Shown: positions 41,838 through 52,025, numbered from the stretch's first letter. The stretch is 64,000 bases of DNA from Clostridium sp. AT4 (GCF_001517625.2 NZ_LN999828.1:326303-390302), one strand, 5' to 3'. The notes: generated by a model not told the origin, from the sequence alone. Translations and numbers: made by a program.

Positions 41838-42392
41838 ATGAGCAGACGGACAAGGGAGATCAATCGAATAACCACAGCCATTATCACCATTTCCATTAGG
41901 CTTATGGTGCTGGCTCTTCTTATCCTGCTTTTATACGAGGCCGTAGTCCGGGGATTTGCCTTTGGCCATGAGATTTTTTATGCAGAAGCGGCAGAGGTGG
42001 CTCCGGGGAGAGAAATCACGGTCGAGATAAAAGAGGGAGAGACAGCAAAAGAGGCCGCGGGAGAACTAAAGAAAAAGGGACTGATCACGAATGATTTCGC
42101 ATTCTGGTTTCAGAGTATTTTCTATGATTACCAGGACATTTATCCCGGGATCTATACGCTTAACACCTCCATGACTTCCAAGGAGATTTTAAGAGAGCTG
42201 AATGTAAAACCTGAGGAGGAAAGCGAAGCGTCCCCCGAAGCCCGCACGGTGAGCGGGGAGGCGGATCTCTCAAAAGATGCAGATTCCTCAGAGAACAGGA
42301 AGACCAGAGCGGTTCAGGCAGAGCTGGACGGAGAGGATATCTATATGGAGGAAGAGGAATCCGGCGGCTGGATCGAAGAGGTAGAGGAATAA
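41838..42392 (+). CDS. MltG/YceG-like membrane protein lacking the catalytic domain
   Basis: A 184-residue protein with one N-terminal membrane segment (about 18-40) and a LysM-like domain typical of MltG: EIKEGETAKEAAGELKKKGL then PGIYTLNTSMTSKEILREL. The rest is a Glu/Ser-rich tail (about 125-184). The lytic transglycosylase domain of MltG with its catalytic Glu is missing, so it cannot cut glycan strands. Short forms of this kind are common in Lachnospiraceae. It stands where yrrL (mltG) stands in Bacillus subtilis, upstream of trmR and trhP. Confidence 0.8.
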   Translation: MSRRTREINRITTAIITISIRLMVLALLILLLYEAVVRGFAFGHEIFYAEAAEVAPGREITVEIKEGETAKEAAGELKKKGLITNDFAFWFQSIFYDYQDIYPGIYTLNTSMTSKEILRELNVKPEEESEASPEARTVSGEADLSKDADSSENRKTRAVQAELDGEDIYMEEEESGGWIEEVEE

Positions 42393-42395
42393 GAC

Positions 42396-43049
42396 ATGGT
42401 TGTAAATGACAGAATCACAGACTATATCCAGTCCCTGGAAACCAGTCAGGGACCGGTTTTGGATGAAATAGAAAAAGAGGCTCTGGATCAGTTTGTGCCT
42501 ATCATCAGAAAGGAGACGGCAGCTTTTTTAAGAACCATGACGGCAGCCCTTAAGCCGTCGGCCATACTGGAGATCGGCACGGCCGTCGGGTATTCTGCTT
42601 TGCAGATGTGCCGGGTGATGCCGGAGCACTGCCGCATTACTACCATTGAAAAGTATGAGAAACGCCTTCCCATCGCCAGAGAGAATTTTCATCGGGCAGG
42701 AGAAAGCGGACGGATCACACTTTTAGAGGGCGATGCAGACGTGCATCTGAAGGAGCTGGCAAAAAAAGGCTGTCAGTTTGATCTTGTGTTTATGGATGCA
42801 GCCAAGGGGCAGTATCTAAACTGGCTTCCCATGGTGCTTGATCTTATGCCCAAAGGCGCGGTGCTCATTTCCGACAATGTGCTTCAGGACGGCGATATCA
42901 TCCAGTCACGGTTTGCCGTGGAGCGCAGAAACCGCACCATCCACAGCCGCATGAGAGAGTACCTGTATGAGTTAAAGCACACAGAGGAACTGGAAACCTC
43001 CGTGATTCCCATTGGAGACGGAGTGACAGTCAGTACAAAGGTTAGATAG
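42396..43049 (+). CDS. trmR: tRNA 5-hydroxyuridine methyltransferase TrmR (YrrM family O-methyltransferase)
   Basis: A 217-residue class I methyltransferase: motif I LEIGTAVGYSALQM (about 57-70), acidic ITTIEKYEKRLP, and DLVFMDAAKGQYLNWLP with the metal-binding Asp, typical of cation-dependent O-methyltransferases. In Bacillus subtilis YrrM (TrmR) makes 5-methoxyuridine at position 34 from ho5U. The next gene (U32 peptidase, TrhP-like) is needed for ho5U itself, so the pair forms a coherent pathway. The gene starts three bases behind the MltG-like stop. Confidence 0.9.
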   Translation: MVVNDRITDYIQSLETSQGPVLDEIEKEALDQFVPIIRKETAAFLRTMTAALKPSAILEIGTAVGYSALQMCRVMPEHCRITTIEKYEKRLPIARENFHRAGESGRITLLEGDADVHLKELAKKGCQFDLVFMDAAKGQYLNWLPMVLDLMPKGAVLISDNVLQDGDIIQSRFAVERRNRTIHSRMREYLYELKHTEELETSVIPIGDGVTVSTKVR

Positions 43050-43058
43050 GAGAACGAT

Positions 43059-44285
43059 ATGAGAGAAACAGAGCTGCTGATACCGGCAGGCAGTCTGGAC
43101 GTATTAAAGACTGCTGTGGTTTACGGAGCAGATGCCGTATACATCGGCGGAGAGGTCTTTGGCCTCAGAGCTAAAGCGCACAATTTTTCCAAAGAAGAAA
43201 TGAAAGAGGGAATTGCCTTTGCCCATGAGCGCGGGGTCAAAGTCTATGTGACTGCCAATATTCTGGCGCACAATGACGATCTGCCGGGGGTAGAGGCTTA
43301 TTTTGAAGAATTAAAAGAAGTGGGGCCGGATGCCCTGATCATTTCAGATCCCGGCATCTTTGCCATTGCAAAGAGAGTTCTTCCCCAGATGGAGCTCCAT
43401 GTGAGCACTCAGGCGAATAATACCAATTACGGCACCTATTTATTCTGGCATCAGCTGGGAGCGAAACGGGTAGTTTCTGCAAGAGAGCTGTCCTTAGAGG
43501 AGATTAAGGAGATCCGGGCCCATATTCCGGAGGATATGGAGATCGAGAGCTTTATCCACGGAGCTATGTGCATTTCTTATTCCGGAAGATGCCTTTTGAG
43601 CAATTTCTTTACCGGACGGGACGCCAACCAGGGGGCCTGCACCCATCCATGCCGTTGGAAATATTCGATCGTAGAGGAGACCAGACCGGGAGAATATATG
43701 CCTGTTTATGAAAATGAGCGCGGCACCTATATCTTTAATTCCAGAGATCTGTGCATGATCGAGCATATTCCGGAGCTGATCGATGCGGGAGTTGACAGCT
43801 TTAAGATCGAAGGCCGTATGAAGACAGCTCTTTATGTGGCAACGGTGGCAAGAACCTATCGAAAAGCCATTGATGATTATAAAAAGGATCCTGCCCTCTA
43901 TGAGCAGAATATGGAGTGGTATAAGGAAGAAATTGGAAAATGTACCTACAGAGAGTTTACCACAGGCTTTTATTTTGGAAAGCCGGGAGCAGATGCGCAG
44001 ATTTACGACAGCAATACCTATGTAAAAAATTACACCTATCTGGGAACGGTAGAGGAGTCCGAAGGCTGCCGGTTCAGAATCGAGCAGAAGAATAAGTTCT
44101 CTGTGGGAGAAACCATTGAGATCATGAAGCCCGATGGACGAAACGTACAGGCCCTTGTAAAGAGTATCTGCGATGAAGAGGGCAATGCTCAGGAGAGCGC
44201 TCCCCATCCCAAGCAGATCTTGTGGGTGGAGCTGGATGCGCCGGCAGATGTGTATGATATACTGAGAAAGAAAGCGGAGCAGTAA
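43059..44285 (+). CDS. trhP: U32 family peptidase-like protein, probable tRNA hydroxylation protein TrhP
   Basis: A 408-residue protein. The U32 signature ESFIHGAMCISYSGRCLLSN is at about residues 163-182, and the N-terminal ELLIPAGSLDVLKTAVVYGA and the GADAVYIGGE segment are typical. In Bacillus subtilis the homologues (YrrN, YrrO) are required for 5-hydroxyuridine at tRNA position 34, with prephenate as likely source. It directly follows trmR, supporting that role. Annotated elsewhere as a peptidase or collagenase, but protease activity is doubtful. Confidence 0.9.
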   Translation: MRETELLIPAGSLDVLKTAVVYGADAVYIGGEVFGLRAKAHNFSKEEMKEGIAFAHERGVKVYVTANILAHNDDLPGVEAYFEELKEVGPDALIISDPGIFAIAKRVLPQMELHVSTQANNTNYGTYLFWHQLGAKRVVSARELSLEEIKEIRAHIPEDMEIESFIHGAMCISYSGRCLLSNFFTGRDANQGACTHPCRWKYSIVEETRPGEYMPVYENERGTYIFNSRDLCMIEHIPELIDAGVDSFKIEGRMKTALYVATVARTYRKAIDDYKKDPALYEQNMEWYKEEIGKCTYREFTTGFYFGKPGADAQIYDSNTYVKNYTYLGTVEESEGCRFRIEQKNKFSVGETIEIMKPDGRNVQALVKSICDEEGNAQESAPHPKQILWVELDAPADVYDILRKKAEQ

Positions 44286-44304
44286 AAGACAGGAGGCGGT
44301 AAGT

Positions 44305-45129
44305 TTGGTGGATGGTATCCTGCTGATCCTGGCAGCATTGTGTGCGGTTTACTTTGTGATCATTGTGATCTATGGGGGAATCGGCACTTCTTTTGCCTTT
44401 ATATGGCTGTTTTTTGCGGCTCTTTGCGTATTTCTTGTTTATGGAAAATGGTATTACAGCCGTCATATGTTTGACATTCCCAAGTGGGTGCCTGTGAGTA
44501 TCGTTACCACCTGTGTGATGGGAGTGACCGTCATGGCAATGATATGTACTCTGGTGTTTTTGGGCGTCGCTTCCGAGGAAGAACCCGGACTTGATTATGT
44601 GATCGTTCTGGGAGCTAAGGTAAAGGAACATACGGTGAGCAATTCACTGAAAAAACGGCTGGATAAGGCCATTGACTATGCCCAGAAAAATCCGGAAACC
44701 TATCTGGTGCTTTCAGGGGGAAAGGGAGCGGATGAACCCATAAGCGAGGCTCAGGCCATGTACAAATATCTGGTCTATAACGGTGTCCGTCCAGAGCAGC
44801 TGCTCCTTGAGGATCGGTCTGCCAGTACGGTGGAAAATATTGCCTACAGCAGACTTGTGATCGAAGGCCATCGGGAACGGCTGCGTCTGGAACGGGAGCA
44901 GCAGGAGAAAAAACGCAGGGAACCTTACCTTATGGTAGATGACAAGCCTGTGGAAATCGGTGTTCTCACCAGCAATTTCCATGTATTCAGAGCCAGGATG
45001 ATTGCCCGCAAATGGGGCTTTGAGCATGTTTATGGCATCAGCGCCCAGTCGGATCCTGTGCTTTTTATCCATCTGTGCGTTAGGGAATGTGCGTCGATTA
45101 TAAAAGACCGGCTTATGGGAAATATGTAG
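44305..45129 (+). CDS. YdcF/SanA-like DUF218 membrane protein
   Basis: A 274-residue protein. Three membrane segments occupy about 1-95. The cytoplasm- or surface-facing domain from about 95 has DYVIVLGAKVKEHTVSNSL, LVLSGGKGADEPISEA, LEDRSASTVENIAYSR and TSNFHVFRARMIA, the four blocks of DUF218 (YdcF, ElyC, SanA). Members are linked to envelope biogenesis, but their reaction is unknown. Start is TTG at 44,305 with GGAGG 8 bases upstream; a GTG at 44,308 is an alternative. It lies behind trhP. Confidence 0.9.
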   Translation: MVDGILLILAALCAVYFVIIVIYGGIGTSFAFIWLFFAALCVFLVYGKWYYSRHMFDIPKWVPVSIVTTCVMGVTVMAMICTLVFLGVASEEEPGLDYVIVLGAKVKEHTVSNSLKKRLDKAIDYAQKNPETYLVLSGGKGADEPISEAQAMYKYLVYNGVRPEQLLLEDRSASTVENIAYSRLVIEGHRERLRLEREQQEKKRREPYLMVDDKPVEIGVLTSNFHVFRARMIARKWGFEHVYGISAQSDPVLFIHLCVRECASIIKDRLMGNM

Positions 45130-45159
45130 GATAGAATGACTGCTTAAAGGAGGACTGAA

Positions 45160-48108
45160 ATGATTGACAAAAAAATGTTAGACCGCGTAAAAGAGCTTTC
45201 ACAGTACCGTCTTGTAGATGAAAGACCTGTTGAGGAGATGAACTCATATGGAATGGTGCTGGAGCATAAAAAGAGCGGAGCCAGGATTTTTTTAATGAGC
45301 TGTGAGGATGACAATAAAGTATTTTCCATTGGATTCCGCACCCCGCCCCAGGACAGCACAGGACTTCCCCATATTCTGGAACACAGTGTTTTGGAGGGGT
45401 CTGAGAAGTTTCCCGTAAAAGATCCCTTTGTAGAGCTGGTAAAGGGTTCTTTAAACACATTTTTAAATGCAATGACCTATCCGGATAAGACGGTTTATCC
45501 GGTCGCCAGCTGCAATGACAGGGATTTTCAGAACCTGATGGATGTGTATTTAGACGGCGTGCTCCATCCTTCCATTTACCGTGAACCGAAGATTTTTTTA
45601 CAGGAGGGCTGGCACTATGAGATGGAGGAGACGGACAGCCCCTTAATCATCAATGGTGTGGTTTACAATGAAATGAAGGGCGCTTTTTCCTCACCGGAAA
45701 GCGTGCTGGACCGGTATACAAAGGCGGTTCTCTTTCCGGATACCCCATACCGCCATGAATCCGGCGGCGATCCCGCCTGTATTCCGGATCTGACCTATGA
45801 GCAGTTTATTGCCTTCCATAAAAATTACTATCATCCGGCCAACAGCTTTATCTACCTTTATGGAGATATGGATATGGCTGAAAAATTAGAGTGGCTGGAC
45901 AGAGCGTATTTATCCCAATATGACAGGACAGATTTTACCCTGGATTCCCGGATTCCCATGCAGGAGCCCTTTAAGGAGCCCATTGAGAGGGAAACTACCT
46001 ACTCTGTAACAGCGGAAGAAGGGACAAAGGGGCGAACCTATCTGTCTTTAAATACCGTAGTGGGAACGGATCTGGATCCGGAGCTTTATGTGGCTTTCCA
46101 GATTTTGGAATATGCGCTGATCGATGCTCCGGGAGCACCCTTAAAGCAGGCGCTTATTGACGCCCATATTGGTCAGGATATTCTGGGAGGCTACGACAAC
46201 GGGATCCTTCAGCCCTGCTTTTCCGTAATCGCCAAAAATGCAGAGCGGGAGCAGAAGGGGGAATTTCTTGCTGTGGTTAAGGGAACCCTGCGCCGTCTGG
46301 CAGATCAGGGCATTGACAGAAAGAGCCTTCTTGCAGGCTTAAACTACTACGAATTCCGCTACAGGGAAGCAGATTACGGCTCTGCGCCCAAGGGACTTAT
46401 GTACGGTCTCTGGTCTATGGACAGCTGGCTTTATGACGGAGATCCTATGCTCCATCTCCAGTATCAGAAGACCTTTGACTTTTTAAAGAAGGCAGTATCC
46501 GAAGGATATTTTGAGAATCTGATCCGCGGATATCTTCTGGACAATCCCCATGAGGCTTTTGTGATCGTAAGCCCCTGTACAGATCAGACCGCCAGAGAGG
46601 ATGAGGCTCTGGCAGAGCGGCTTAAGGCTTACAGGAATTCCCTTTCAGAAGAAGAGAGGAGCGAGATTGTCCGAAAGACAAAGGAATTAAAGGCATATCA
46701 GGAGGAGCCGTCCTCTCAGGAGGATCTGGAAAAGATTCCCATGCTCCAGAGATCCGATATTGAGAAAAAGGCAGAAGGCTTTTCTTATGAGGTAAAGGAG
46801 GAGAGCGGGATTCCTGTCATCCACAGCCCGTTATTTACCTCTGGGATCGGCTACCTGAAGGTGCTCTTTGACTTTTCTGTCCTGCCGGATGAGGATATTC
46901 CCTACGGAGCTCTTTTAAAGTCCGTGCTGGGCTATGTGGATACGGAGCATTACAGCTACAGCGATCTTACCAGCGAGATTTATTTAAACAGCGGCGGCCT
47001 GGATTTTTCCGTAGGCGGCAGCCAGAAAATGGGAGAGCCTGGAAACTTTACCGGTACCTTTACAGCCAGCGTAAAGGTGCTCTATGAAAAGCTGGATTTT
47101 GCTTTTGAGATGCTGGAAGAGATCCTCCTGCGCTCTAAGCTTACAGACGAAAAACGTCTGGGAGAGATTTTAGATGAGACTATGTCCAGAGCCAGAATGC
47201 GTCTGGAGAACAGTTCTCACAGCTCCGCTGCCATGAGAGCTGCTTCCTATTATTCGCCCCTGTCTTCTTTCTATGACCGCACCGGCGGTATTGGCTTTTA
47301 TCAGTTTTTGGAGAAAATTACAGAGCGCTGCAGCAAGGAAGAGGGATATCGTCTCAAACTGGGGAAAAAGCTTATGGAAGTTGCAAAAACGCTCTTTACT
47401 GCTTCCAATATGACCGTAAGCTACACGGCGGATGAAGAGGGCTATGGCAGGCTTCCGGCTGCTCTGGCTGCCTTTAAGGCGGTTCTTCCGGAAGGGAATG
47501 GGATCCGTTACCCCTATGAATTTAAGCCAGAGCTTAAAAATGAAGGCTTTCGGACTGCATCGCAGGTCAACTATGTGGCCTGCTGCGGCACCTTCGGAGA
47601 GAGTGCTTATACAGGCGCATTAAAGGTATTAAAGGTGATTTTAAATTACGAATATCTCTGGGTAAACCTGCGTGTAAAAGGCGGAGCCTACGGCTGTATG
47701 AGCAGCTTTGGGCGAAATGGGGAAACAATGTTAGTATCTTACCGGGATCCCAAGCTGGGCGAGACAAACCGGGTTTATGAGGGAATCCCGGAGTATTTGA
47801 GAACCTTTTCCATTGACGACAGAGATATGACAAAATACGTTATCGGCGCCTTCAGTGAGCTGGATGCTCCCTTAAATCCTGCGGCAAAAGGAGCCAGAAA
47901 CCTGGGAGCATGGCTTTCCGGCGTTACGGACGAGATGATCCAGAGAGAGCGGGATCAGGTTCTGAATGTGACCCAGGAGGATATCCGGGCACTGGCCGGA
48001 CTGTTAGAGTCTGTGTTAAACACAGGCGCTCTCTGTGCCATTGGAAATGACCAGCAGATTGTGAATGAACAGGAACTCTTTAACGAAATAAAGCATCTTT
48101 ACCACTAA
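45160..48108 (+). CDS. Insulinase family M16C peptidase (presequence protease-like)
   Basis: A 982-residue metallopeptidase. The inverted zinc motif HILEHSVLEGSEKFPVKDP (HxxEH, about residues 69-73) and a distal Glu in VYNEMKGAFSSPESVL identify the M16C family, with four alpha-beta units in one chain as in PreP and FalA-like proteins. It would degrade peptides in a closed chamber. No signal peptide is seen, so it should be cytoplasmic. AAAGGAGG precedes the start. It is followed by era after 16 bases. Confidence 0.93.
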   Translation: MIDKKMLDRVKELSQYRLVDERPVEEMNSYGMVLEHKKSGARIFLMSCEDDNKVFSIGFRTPPQDSTGLPHILEHSVLEGSEKFPVKDPFVELVKGSLNTFLNAMTYPDKTVYPVASCNDRDFQNLMDVYLDGVLHPSIYREPKIFLQEGWHYEMEETDSPLIINGVVYNEMKGAFSSPESVLDRYTKAVLFPDTPYRHESGGDPACIPDLTYEQFIAFHKNYYHPANSFIYLYGDMDMAEKLEWLDRAYLSQYDRTDFTLDSRIPMQEPFKEPIERETTYSVTAEEGTKGRTYLSLNTVVGTDLDPELYVAFQILEYALIDAPGAPLKQALIDAHIGQDILGGYDNGILQPCFSVIAKNAEREQKGEFLAVVKGTLRRLADQGIDRKSLLAGLNYYEFRYREADYGSAPKGLMYGLWSMDSWLYDGDPMLHLQYQKTFDFLKKAVSEGYFENLIRGYLLDNPHEAFVIVSPCTDQTAREDEALAERLKAYRNSLSEEERSEIVRKTKELKAYQEEPSSQEDLEKIPMLQRSDIEKKAEGFSYEVKEESGIPVIHSPLFTSGIGYLKVLFDFSVLPDEDIPYGALLKSVLGYVDTEHYSYSDLTSEIYLNSGGLDFSVGGSQKMGEPGNFTGTFTASVKVLYEKLDFAFEMLEEILLRSKLTDEKRLGEILDETMSRARMRLENSSHSSAAMRAASYYSPLSSFYDRTGGIGFYQFLEKITERCSKEEGYRLKLGKKLMEVAKTLFTASNMTVSYTADEEGYGRLPAALAAFKAVLPEGNGIRYPYEFKPELKNEGFRTASQVNYVACCGTFGESAYTGALKVLKVILNYEYLWVNLRVKGGAYGCMSSFGRNGETMLVSYRDPKLGETNRVYEGIPEYLRTFSIDDRDMTKYVIGAFSELDAPLNPAAKGARNLGAWLSGVTDEMIQRERDQVLNVTQEDIRALAGLLESVLNTGALCAIGNDQQIVNEQELFNEIKHLYH

Positions 48109-48124
48109 ATGAGCAGGAGCAGAA

Positions 48125-49039
48125 ATGATGGAAGAAAATGTACAGAAGAAATCAGGCTTTGTCACACTGATCGGCCGTCCCAACGTAGGAAAATCTACGC
48201 TGATGAATCATCTGATCGGCCAGAAGATCGCCATTACCTCTGATAAGCCCCAGACCACCAGAAACAGGATCCAGACGGTGTATACAGATGAAAGAGGCCA
48301 GATCATTTTCCTGGATACTCCGGGAATCCACAAGGCGAAAAACAAGCTGGGCGAATATATGGTAGATGTGGCAGAGCACACCTTAAAGGAAGTGGATGTG
48401 ATCCTCTGGCTGGTGGAACCCACCACCTTTATCGGGGCCGGGGAACGCCACATTGCAGAGCAGCTTTCCAATGTGAAAACACCGGTGATTCTGGTGATCA
48501 ACAAAATTGATACCTTAAAAAAGCAGGAAGAAATTTTAACATTTATAGATGCCTACAAGGATGTGTGCAAGTTTGCAGAAATTGTGCCTCTTTCCGCACT
48601 GAAGGAAAAAAATACCGATCTTTTGCTGGAGCTTCTTTTTAAATATCTGCCCTGCGGCCCCATGTTTTATGATGAGGACACAGTTACGGATCAGCCCATG
48701 CGCCAGATTGCGGCAGAGCTTATCAGAGAAAAAGCGCTTCGCCTTCTGGATGATGAGATTCCCCACGGGATAGCAGTTACTATCGAAAAGATGCGCGAAA
48801 GGAAAAACGGCATCATGGACATTGAAGCCAGCATTGTCTGCGAACGCGAGTCCCACAAGGGAATCATTATCGGAAAGGGCGGCTCTATGTTAAAGCGCAT
48901 CGGCACCAATGCCCGCAGGGAAATTGAAAATATGCTGGAGATGCAGGTCAATCTGCAGCTGTGGGTAAAGGTACGCAAGGAATGGAGAGACAGTGAGCTG
49001 TATATGAAAAATTACGGCTATGACAAAAAAGACGTATAA
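48125..49039 (+). CDS. era: GTPase Era
   Basis: A 304-residue GTPase. G1 is GRPNVGKST (about 16-24), then KPQTTRNRIQTV (G2), DTPGIH (G3), NKID (G4), and a C-terminal KH domain with IIIGKGGSMLKRIG (about 238-251). Era binds the 3' end of 16S rRNA in 30S assembly. The start is the first of two adjacent ATG codons; AGGAG lies upstream. recO follows after 14 bases, a common arrangement. Confidence 0.97.
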   Translation: MMEENVQKKSGFVTLIGRPNVGKSTLMNHLIGQKIAITSDKPQTTRNRIQTVYTDERGQIIFLDTPGIHKAKNKLGEYMVDVAEHTLKEVDVILWLVEPTTFIGAGERHIAEQLSNVKTPVILVINKIDTLKKQEEILTFIDAYKDVCKFAEIVPLSALKEKNTDLLLELLFKYLPCGPMFYDEDTVTDQPMRQIAAELIREKALRLLDDEIPHGIAVTIEKMRERKNGIMDIEASIVCERESHKGIIIGKGGSMLKRIGTNARREIENMLEMQVNLQLWVKVRKEWRDSELYMKNYGYDKKDV

Positions 49040-49053
49040 GGGGAGCGAGCAGG

Positions 49054-49704
49054 GTGAGAGAAGCAGTTAGCCTCACGGGCATGGTGCTTTTGGCTGCATC
49101 CTTTGGGGAAGCAGACCGGAGAGTGGTGCTTTTGACCAGAGAACGGGGGAAGATCACAGCCTTTGCTCACGGAGCAAGAAGGCCGGGAAGCGCCCTGATG
49201 GCAGTTACCAGACCCTTTGTGTTCGGCACTTTTAACGTCTTTGAGGGCCGCAGCGCCTATACCCTTCAGAGCGCCCAGCCGGTATGCTATTTTGACGAGC
49301 TTTCTGCAGATATGGAGGGGGCCTGTTACGGAGCTTATTTTCTGGAAATGGCCTCCTATCTGGCTCAGGAAAACATGGACGGAACCGAACTTTTAACACT
49401 GGTTTACCAGACATTAAAGGCCCTTTTAAATCCGTCCCTTCCAAACCGCCTGATCCGGCGGATCTTTGAGCTGAAAGTCATGGTTATAAACGGAGAATAC
49501 ACAGAAAATCCCCAGGGAAAGGTATCCGAGTCCTGTACCTACGCCTGGCAATATGTCATTTATTCCCCTGTAGGAAGCCTCTATACCTTCGTACTAAAAC
49601 CCGAAGTCCAGGCCGAATTCGAGCACCAGGTAGAAAACGCCAGAACCACCTTCATCCGCCACAACTTCCGTTCTCTGGAAATTCTGGAACTGATGACCAG
49701 GTAG
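49054..49704 (+). CDS. recO: DNA repair protein RecO
   Basis: A 216-residue protein with the N-terminal OB fold (about 1-75), including LTGMVLLAASFGEADRRVVL and GKITAFAHGARRPGS, and a helical C-terminal domain. RecO loads RecA onto SSB-coated DNA with RecR. The start is GTG at 49,054, with GGGGAG 8 bases upstream. It is shorter than the usual 240-260 residues; only one Cys is left in the C-terminal part, where many RecO proteins have a zinc finger. The Lachnospiraceae form often lacks it. Confidence 0.92.
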   Translation: MREAVSLTGMVLLAASFGEADRRVVLLTRERGKITAFAHGARRPGSALMAVTRPFVFGTFNVFEGRSAYTLQSAQPVCYFDELSADMEGACYGAYFLEMASYLAQENMDGTELLTLVYQTLKALLNPSLPNRLIRRIFELKVMVINGEYTENPQGKVSESCTYAWQYVIYSPVGSLYTFVLKPEVQAEFEHQVENARTTFIRHNFRSLEILELMTR

Positions 49705-49785
49705 AACAGATGGAAATGTTTTGGTTTTACCTATAGAAACAACCTATGGCCATTGGCGACCACAACAAATACTTGCCGATAAGGC

Positions 49786-49814
49786 TTGAAATTATACGCA
49801 TCAGAAGATATAAT
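49786..49814 (+). promoter_or_regulatory. Promoter of the lipoprotein gene
   Basis: TTGAAA (49,786-49,791) and TATAAT (49,809-49,814) with a 17 bp spacer, 55 bases before the start of the lipoprotein. Confidence 0.75.
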
Positions 49815-49868
49815 AAGCGGTATATTGCTCCCGCGGATGCAGGAGAAGCCTGGAAGAAAGGAAGAAAT

Positions 49869-50513
49869 ATGAAGAAAAGCATAAGAGGAATCCTGCTTCT
49901 TGCAGCCTGCACCGTCTTTTTTGCCGGCTGTGCCAGATCCAAAGGGAGCTGGGAAGCCTTTACGGAAAATACCCTTTATGTAGCCGGCGATGGAAGCGTT
50001 TCCTGGGCTTCTGTCGAAAGCTTCGGGGAAGGCGATTACAAAGAAGAGGAGTTAAAAGCCTTTGCCGGAGAGAGAATCAGCCAGTTTAACCAGTCTCAGG
50101 GCGAAGAGCCAGCCTTTGAAAATGAGAAGGGGGCAGAAAAGCTTCCGGTTGCTCTTGATACAGTGAGTATGAAGGATGGAAGGGCAGTTCTGGTGACGGA
50201 ATACGATACCCCTTCCCGGCTGGTGGAGTTTTCACAGGACATAGGAGATGAGGGGATGCCCTTTGATTCGATTGATATAGGCAGTCCTGCGTCCCTGGCT
50301 TTGAAAGAACAGACTTCTTATCTGGATACAGAGGGAAAAGCGGCAGATCAGCAGGAAATTTTAAAGGAAACAGGTCTTGCGGTTCGTGTTTCGGGCCAGG
50401 GGGTCATTTCCGCGGAAAAAAAGATCCGCTATATAAGTGAGGGCTGTACCCTTCGGGATGTTCATACAGTGGAAACCGCGTCTGAGGGAGTAAGCTGCAT
50501 TATATTGGAGTGA
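49869..50513 (+). CDS. Lipoprotein of unknown function
   Basis: A 214-residue protein with a signal peptide (MKKSIRGILLLAACTVF) and a lipobox FAGC, so Cys at about residue 20 should be lipid-modified and the protein held outside the membrane. The mature part has no motif that I recognise; it has alternating beta-like segments. A GGAAG site is upstream. The gene has its own promoter and stands between recO and glyQS. It is a typical surface lipoprotein of Lachnospiraceae. Confidence 0.8.
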   Translation: MKKSIRGILLLAACTVFFAGCARSKGSWEAFTENTLYVAGDGSVSWASVESFGEGDYKEEELKAFAGERISQFNQSQGEEPAFENEKGAEKLPVALDTVSMKDGRAVLVTEYDTPSRLVEFSQDIGDEGMPFDSIDIGSPASLALKEQTSYLDTEGKAADQQEILKETGLAVRVSGQGVISAEKKIRYISEGCTLRDVHTVETASEGVSCIILE

Positions 50514-50567
50514 TGCCCTGAAAGGGGCTTGCTGACAGTAAGTATATAAAAAGAGAGGACATGGATC

Positions 50568-51956
50568 ATGGAAAAGACAATGGAAAAAATCGTAGCTCTT
50601 GCCAAGAACAGAGGTTTTGTATACCCTGGTTCTGAGATCTACGGCGGTCTTGCAAATACCTGGGATTACGGCAATCTGGGTGTTGAGCTTAAAAACAATG
50701 TAAAGAAAGCCTGGTGGCAGAAGTTTGTTCAGGAAAGCCCATACAACGTAGGAGTGGACTGTGCGATTCTGATGAATTCCCAGACATGGGTAGCCAGCGG
50801 CCATCTGGGCGGATTTTCTGATCCATTGATGGACTGTAAACAGTGTAAGGAGCGTTTCCGCGCAGACAAGCTGATTGAGGATTATAATGATGAGCACGGT
50901 ATCGAGATCGAAGGCTCTGTAGACGGCTGGTCTCAGGAAGAGATGAAGCAGTATATTGAGGATAAGCACATCTGCTGTCCAAGCTGCGGCGCTCACGATT
51001 TTACAGATATCCGTCAGTTCAACCTGATGTTTAAGACCTTCCAGGGCGTAACTGAGGATGCTAAGAATACCGTATACTTAAGACCCGAGACTGCACAGGG
51101 TATTTTCGTAAACTTTAAGAATGTTCAGAGAACCTCCAGAAAGAAAGTTCCCTTCGGTATCGGACAGGTTGGAAAGTCCTTCAGAAATGAGATCACTCCC
51201 GGAAACTTTACCTTCCGTACCAGAGAGTTTGAGCAGATGGAGCTTGAATTTTTCTGCAAGCCGGGCACCGATCTGGAGTGGTTTGCATACTGGAAGCAGT
51301 TCTGTATTGACTGGCTTCAGACCCTTGGCATCAAGCCGGAGGAGATGCGTGCAAGAGATCACTCACCGGAGGAACTGTGCTTCTACAGCAAGGCTACCAC
51401 AGACCTTGAGTTCTTATTCCCCTTTGGCTGGGGTGAGCTGTGGGGTATTGCAGACAGAACCGATTATGACCTGACCCAGCATCAGAATGTATCCGGACAG
51501 GATATGGCATACTTTGATGACGAGAGCAAGGAAAAATACATTCCTTATGTAATCGAGCCTTCACTGGGTGCAGACCGTGTTACACTGGCATTCTTATGTG
51601 CTGCTTATGATGAGGAAGAGATCGGAGAGGGCGATGTGAGAACTGTTCTTCATTTCCATCCGGCGCTGGCTCCTGTAAAGATTGGTGTTCTGCCTCTTTC
51701 CAAGAAGCTTAACGAGGGCGCTGAGAAGGTATTTGCAGAGCTTTCAAAATACTATAACTGTGAGTTTGATGACAGAGGAAATATTGGAAAGCGCTACAGA
51801 AGACAGGATGAGATCGGTACTCCGTTCTGTGTAACATATGATTTTGATTCTGAGAACGATCAGGCAGTTACTGTCCGCGACCGCGACACCATGGAGCAGG
51901 TACGCGTACCGATTGCTGAGTTGAAGGCTTACTTTGAGGATAAGTTCCGTTTCTAG
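50568..51956 (+). CDS. glyQS: Glycyl-tRNA synthetase (dimeric, class II)
   Basis: A 462-residue class II synthetase of the alpha-2 type. It starts with [19 protein letters not shown], includes the Zn-binding CKQCKERF and [10 protein letters not shown] (about 85 and 142), [15 protein letters not shown] (motif 1/2 region), [20 protein letters not shown], and the motif 3 EPSLGADR. The C-terminal anticodon domain starts around 360. Gly activation is its role. GAGAGGA precedes the start. A terminator follows. Confidence 0.97.
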   Translation: MEKTMEKIVALAKNRGFVYPGSEIYGGLANTWDYGNLGVELKNNVKKAWWQKFVQESPYNVGVDCAILMNSQTWVASGHLGGFSDPLMDCKQCKERFRADKLIEDYNDEHGIEIEGSVDGWSQEEMKQYIEDKHICCPSCGAHDFTDIRQFNLMFKTFQGVTEDAKNTVYLRPETAQGIFVNFKNVQRTSRKKVPFGIGQVGKSFRNEITPGNFTFRTREFEQMELEFFCKPGTDLEWFAYWKQFCIDWLQTLGIKPEEMRARDHSPEELCFYSKATTDLEFLFPFGWGELWGIADRTDYDLTQHQNVSGQDMAYFDDESKEKYIPYVIEPSLGADRVTLAFLCAAYDEEEIGEGDVRTVLHFHPALAPVKIGVLPLSKKLNEGAEKVFAELSKYYNCEFDDRGNIGKRYRRQDEIGTPFCVTYDFDSENDQAVTVRDRDTMEQVRVPIAELKAYFEDKFRF

Positions 51957-51980
51957 GGAATATGTAAAATGAAAGAAAAC

Positions 51981-52025
51981 AGCATCTGGGAAACCGTTAA
52001 AAGCGGTATTTCCGGGTGCTTTTTT
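51981..52025 (+). terminator. Terminator after glyQS
   Basis: AGCATCTGGGAAACCG (51,981-51,996) pairs imperfectly (with G-U pairs) with CGGTATTTCCGGGTGCT (52,004-52,020), followed by TTTTT. Confidence 0.75.
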
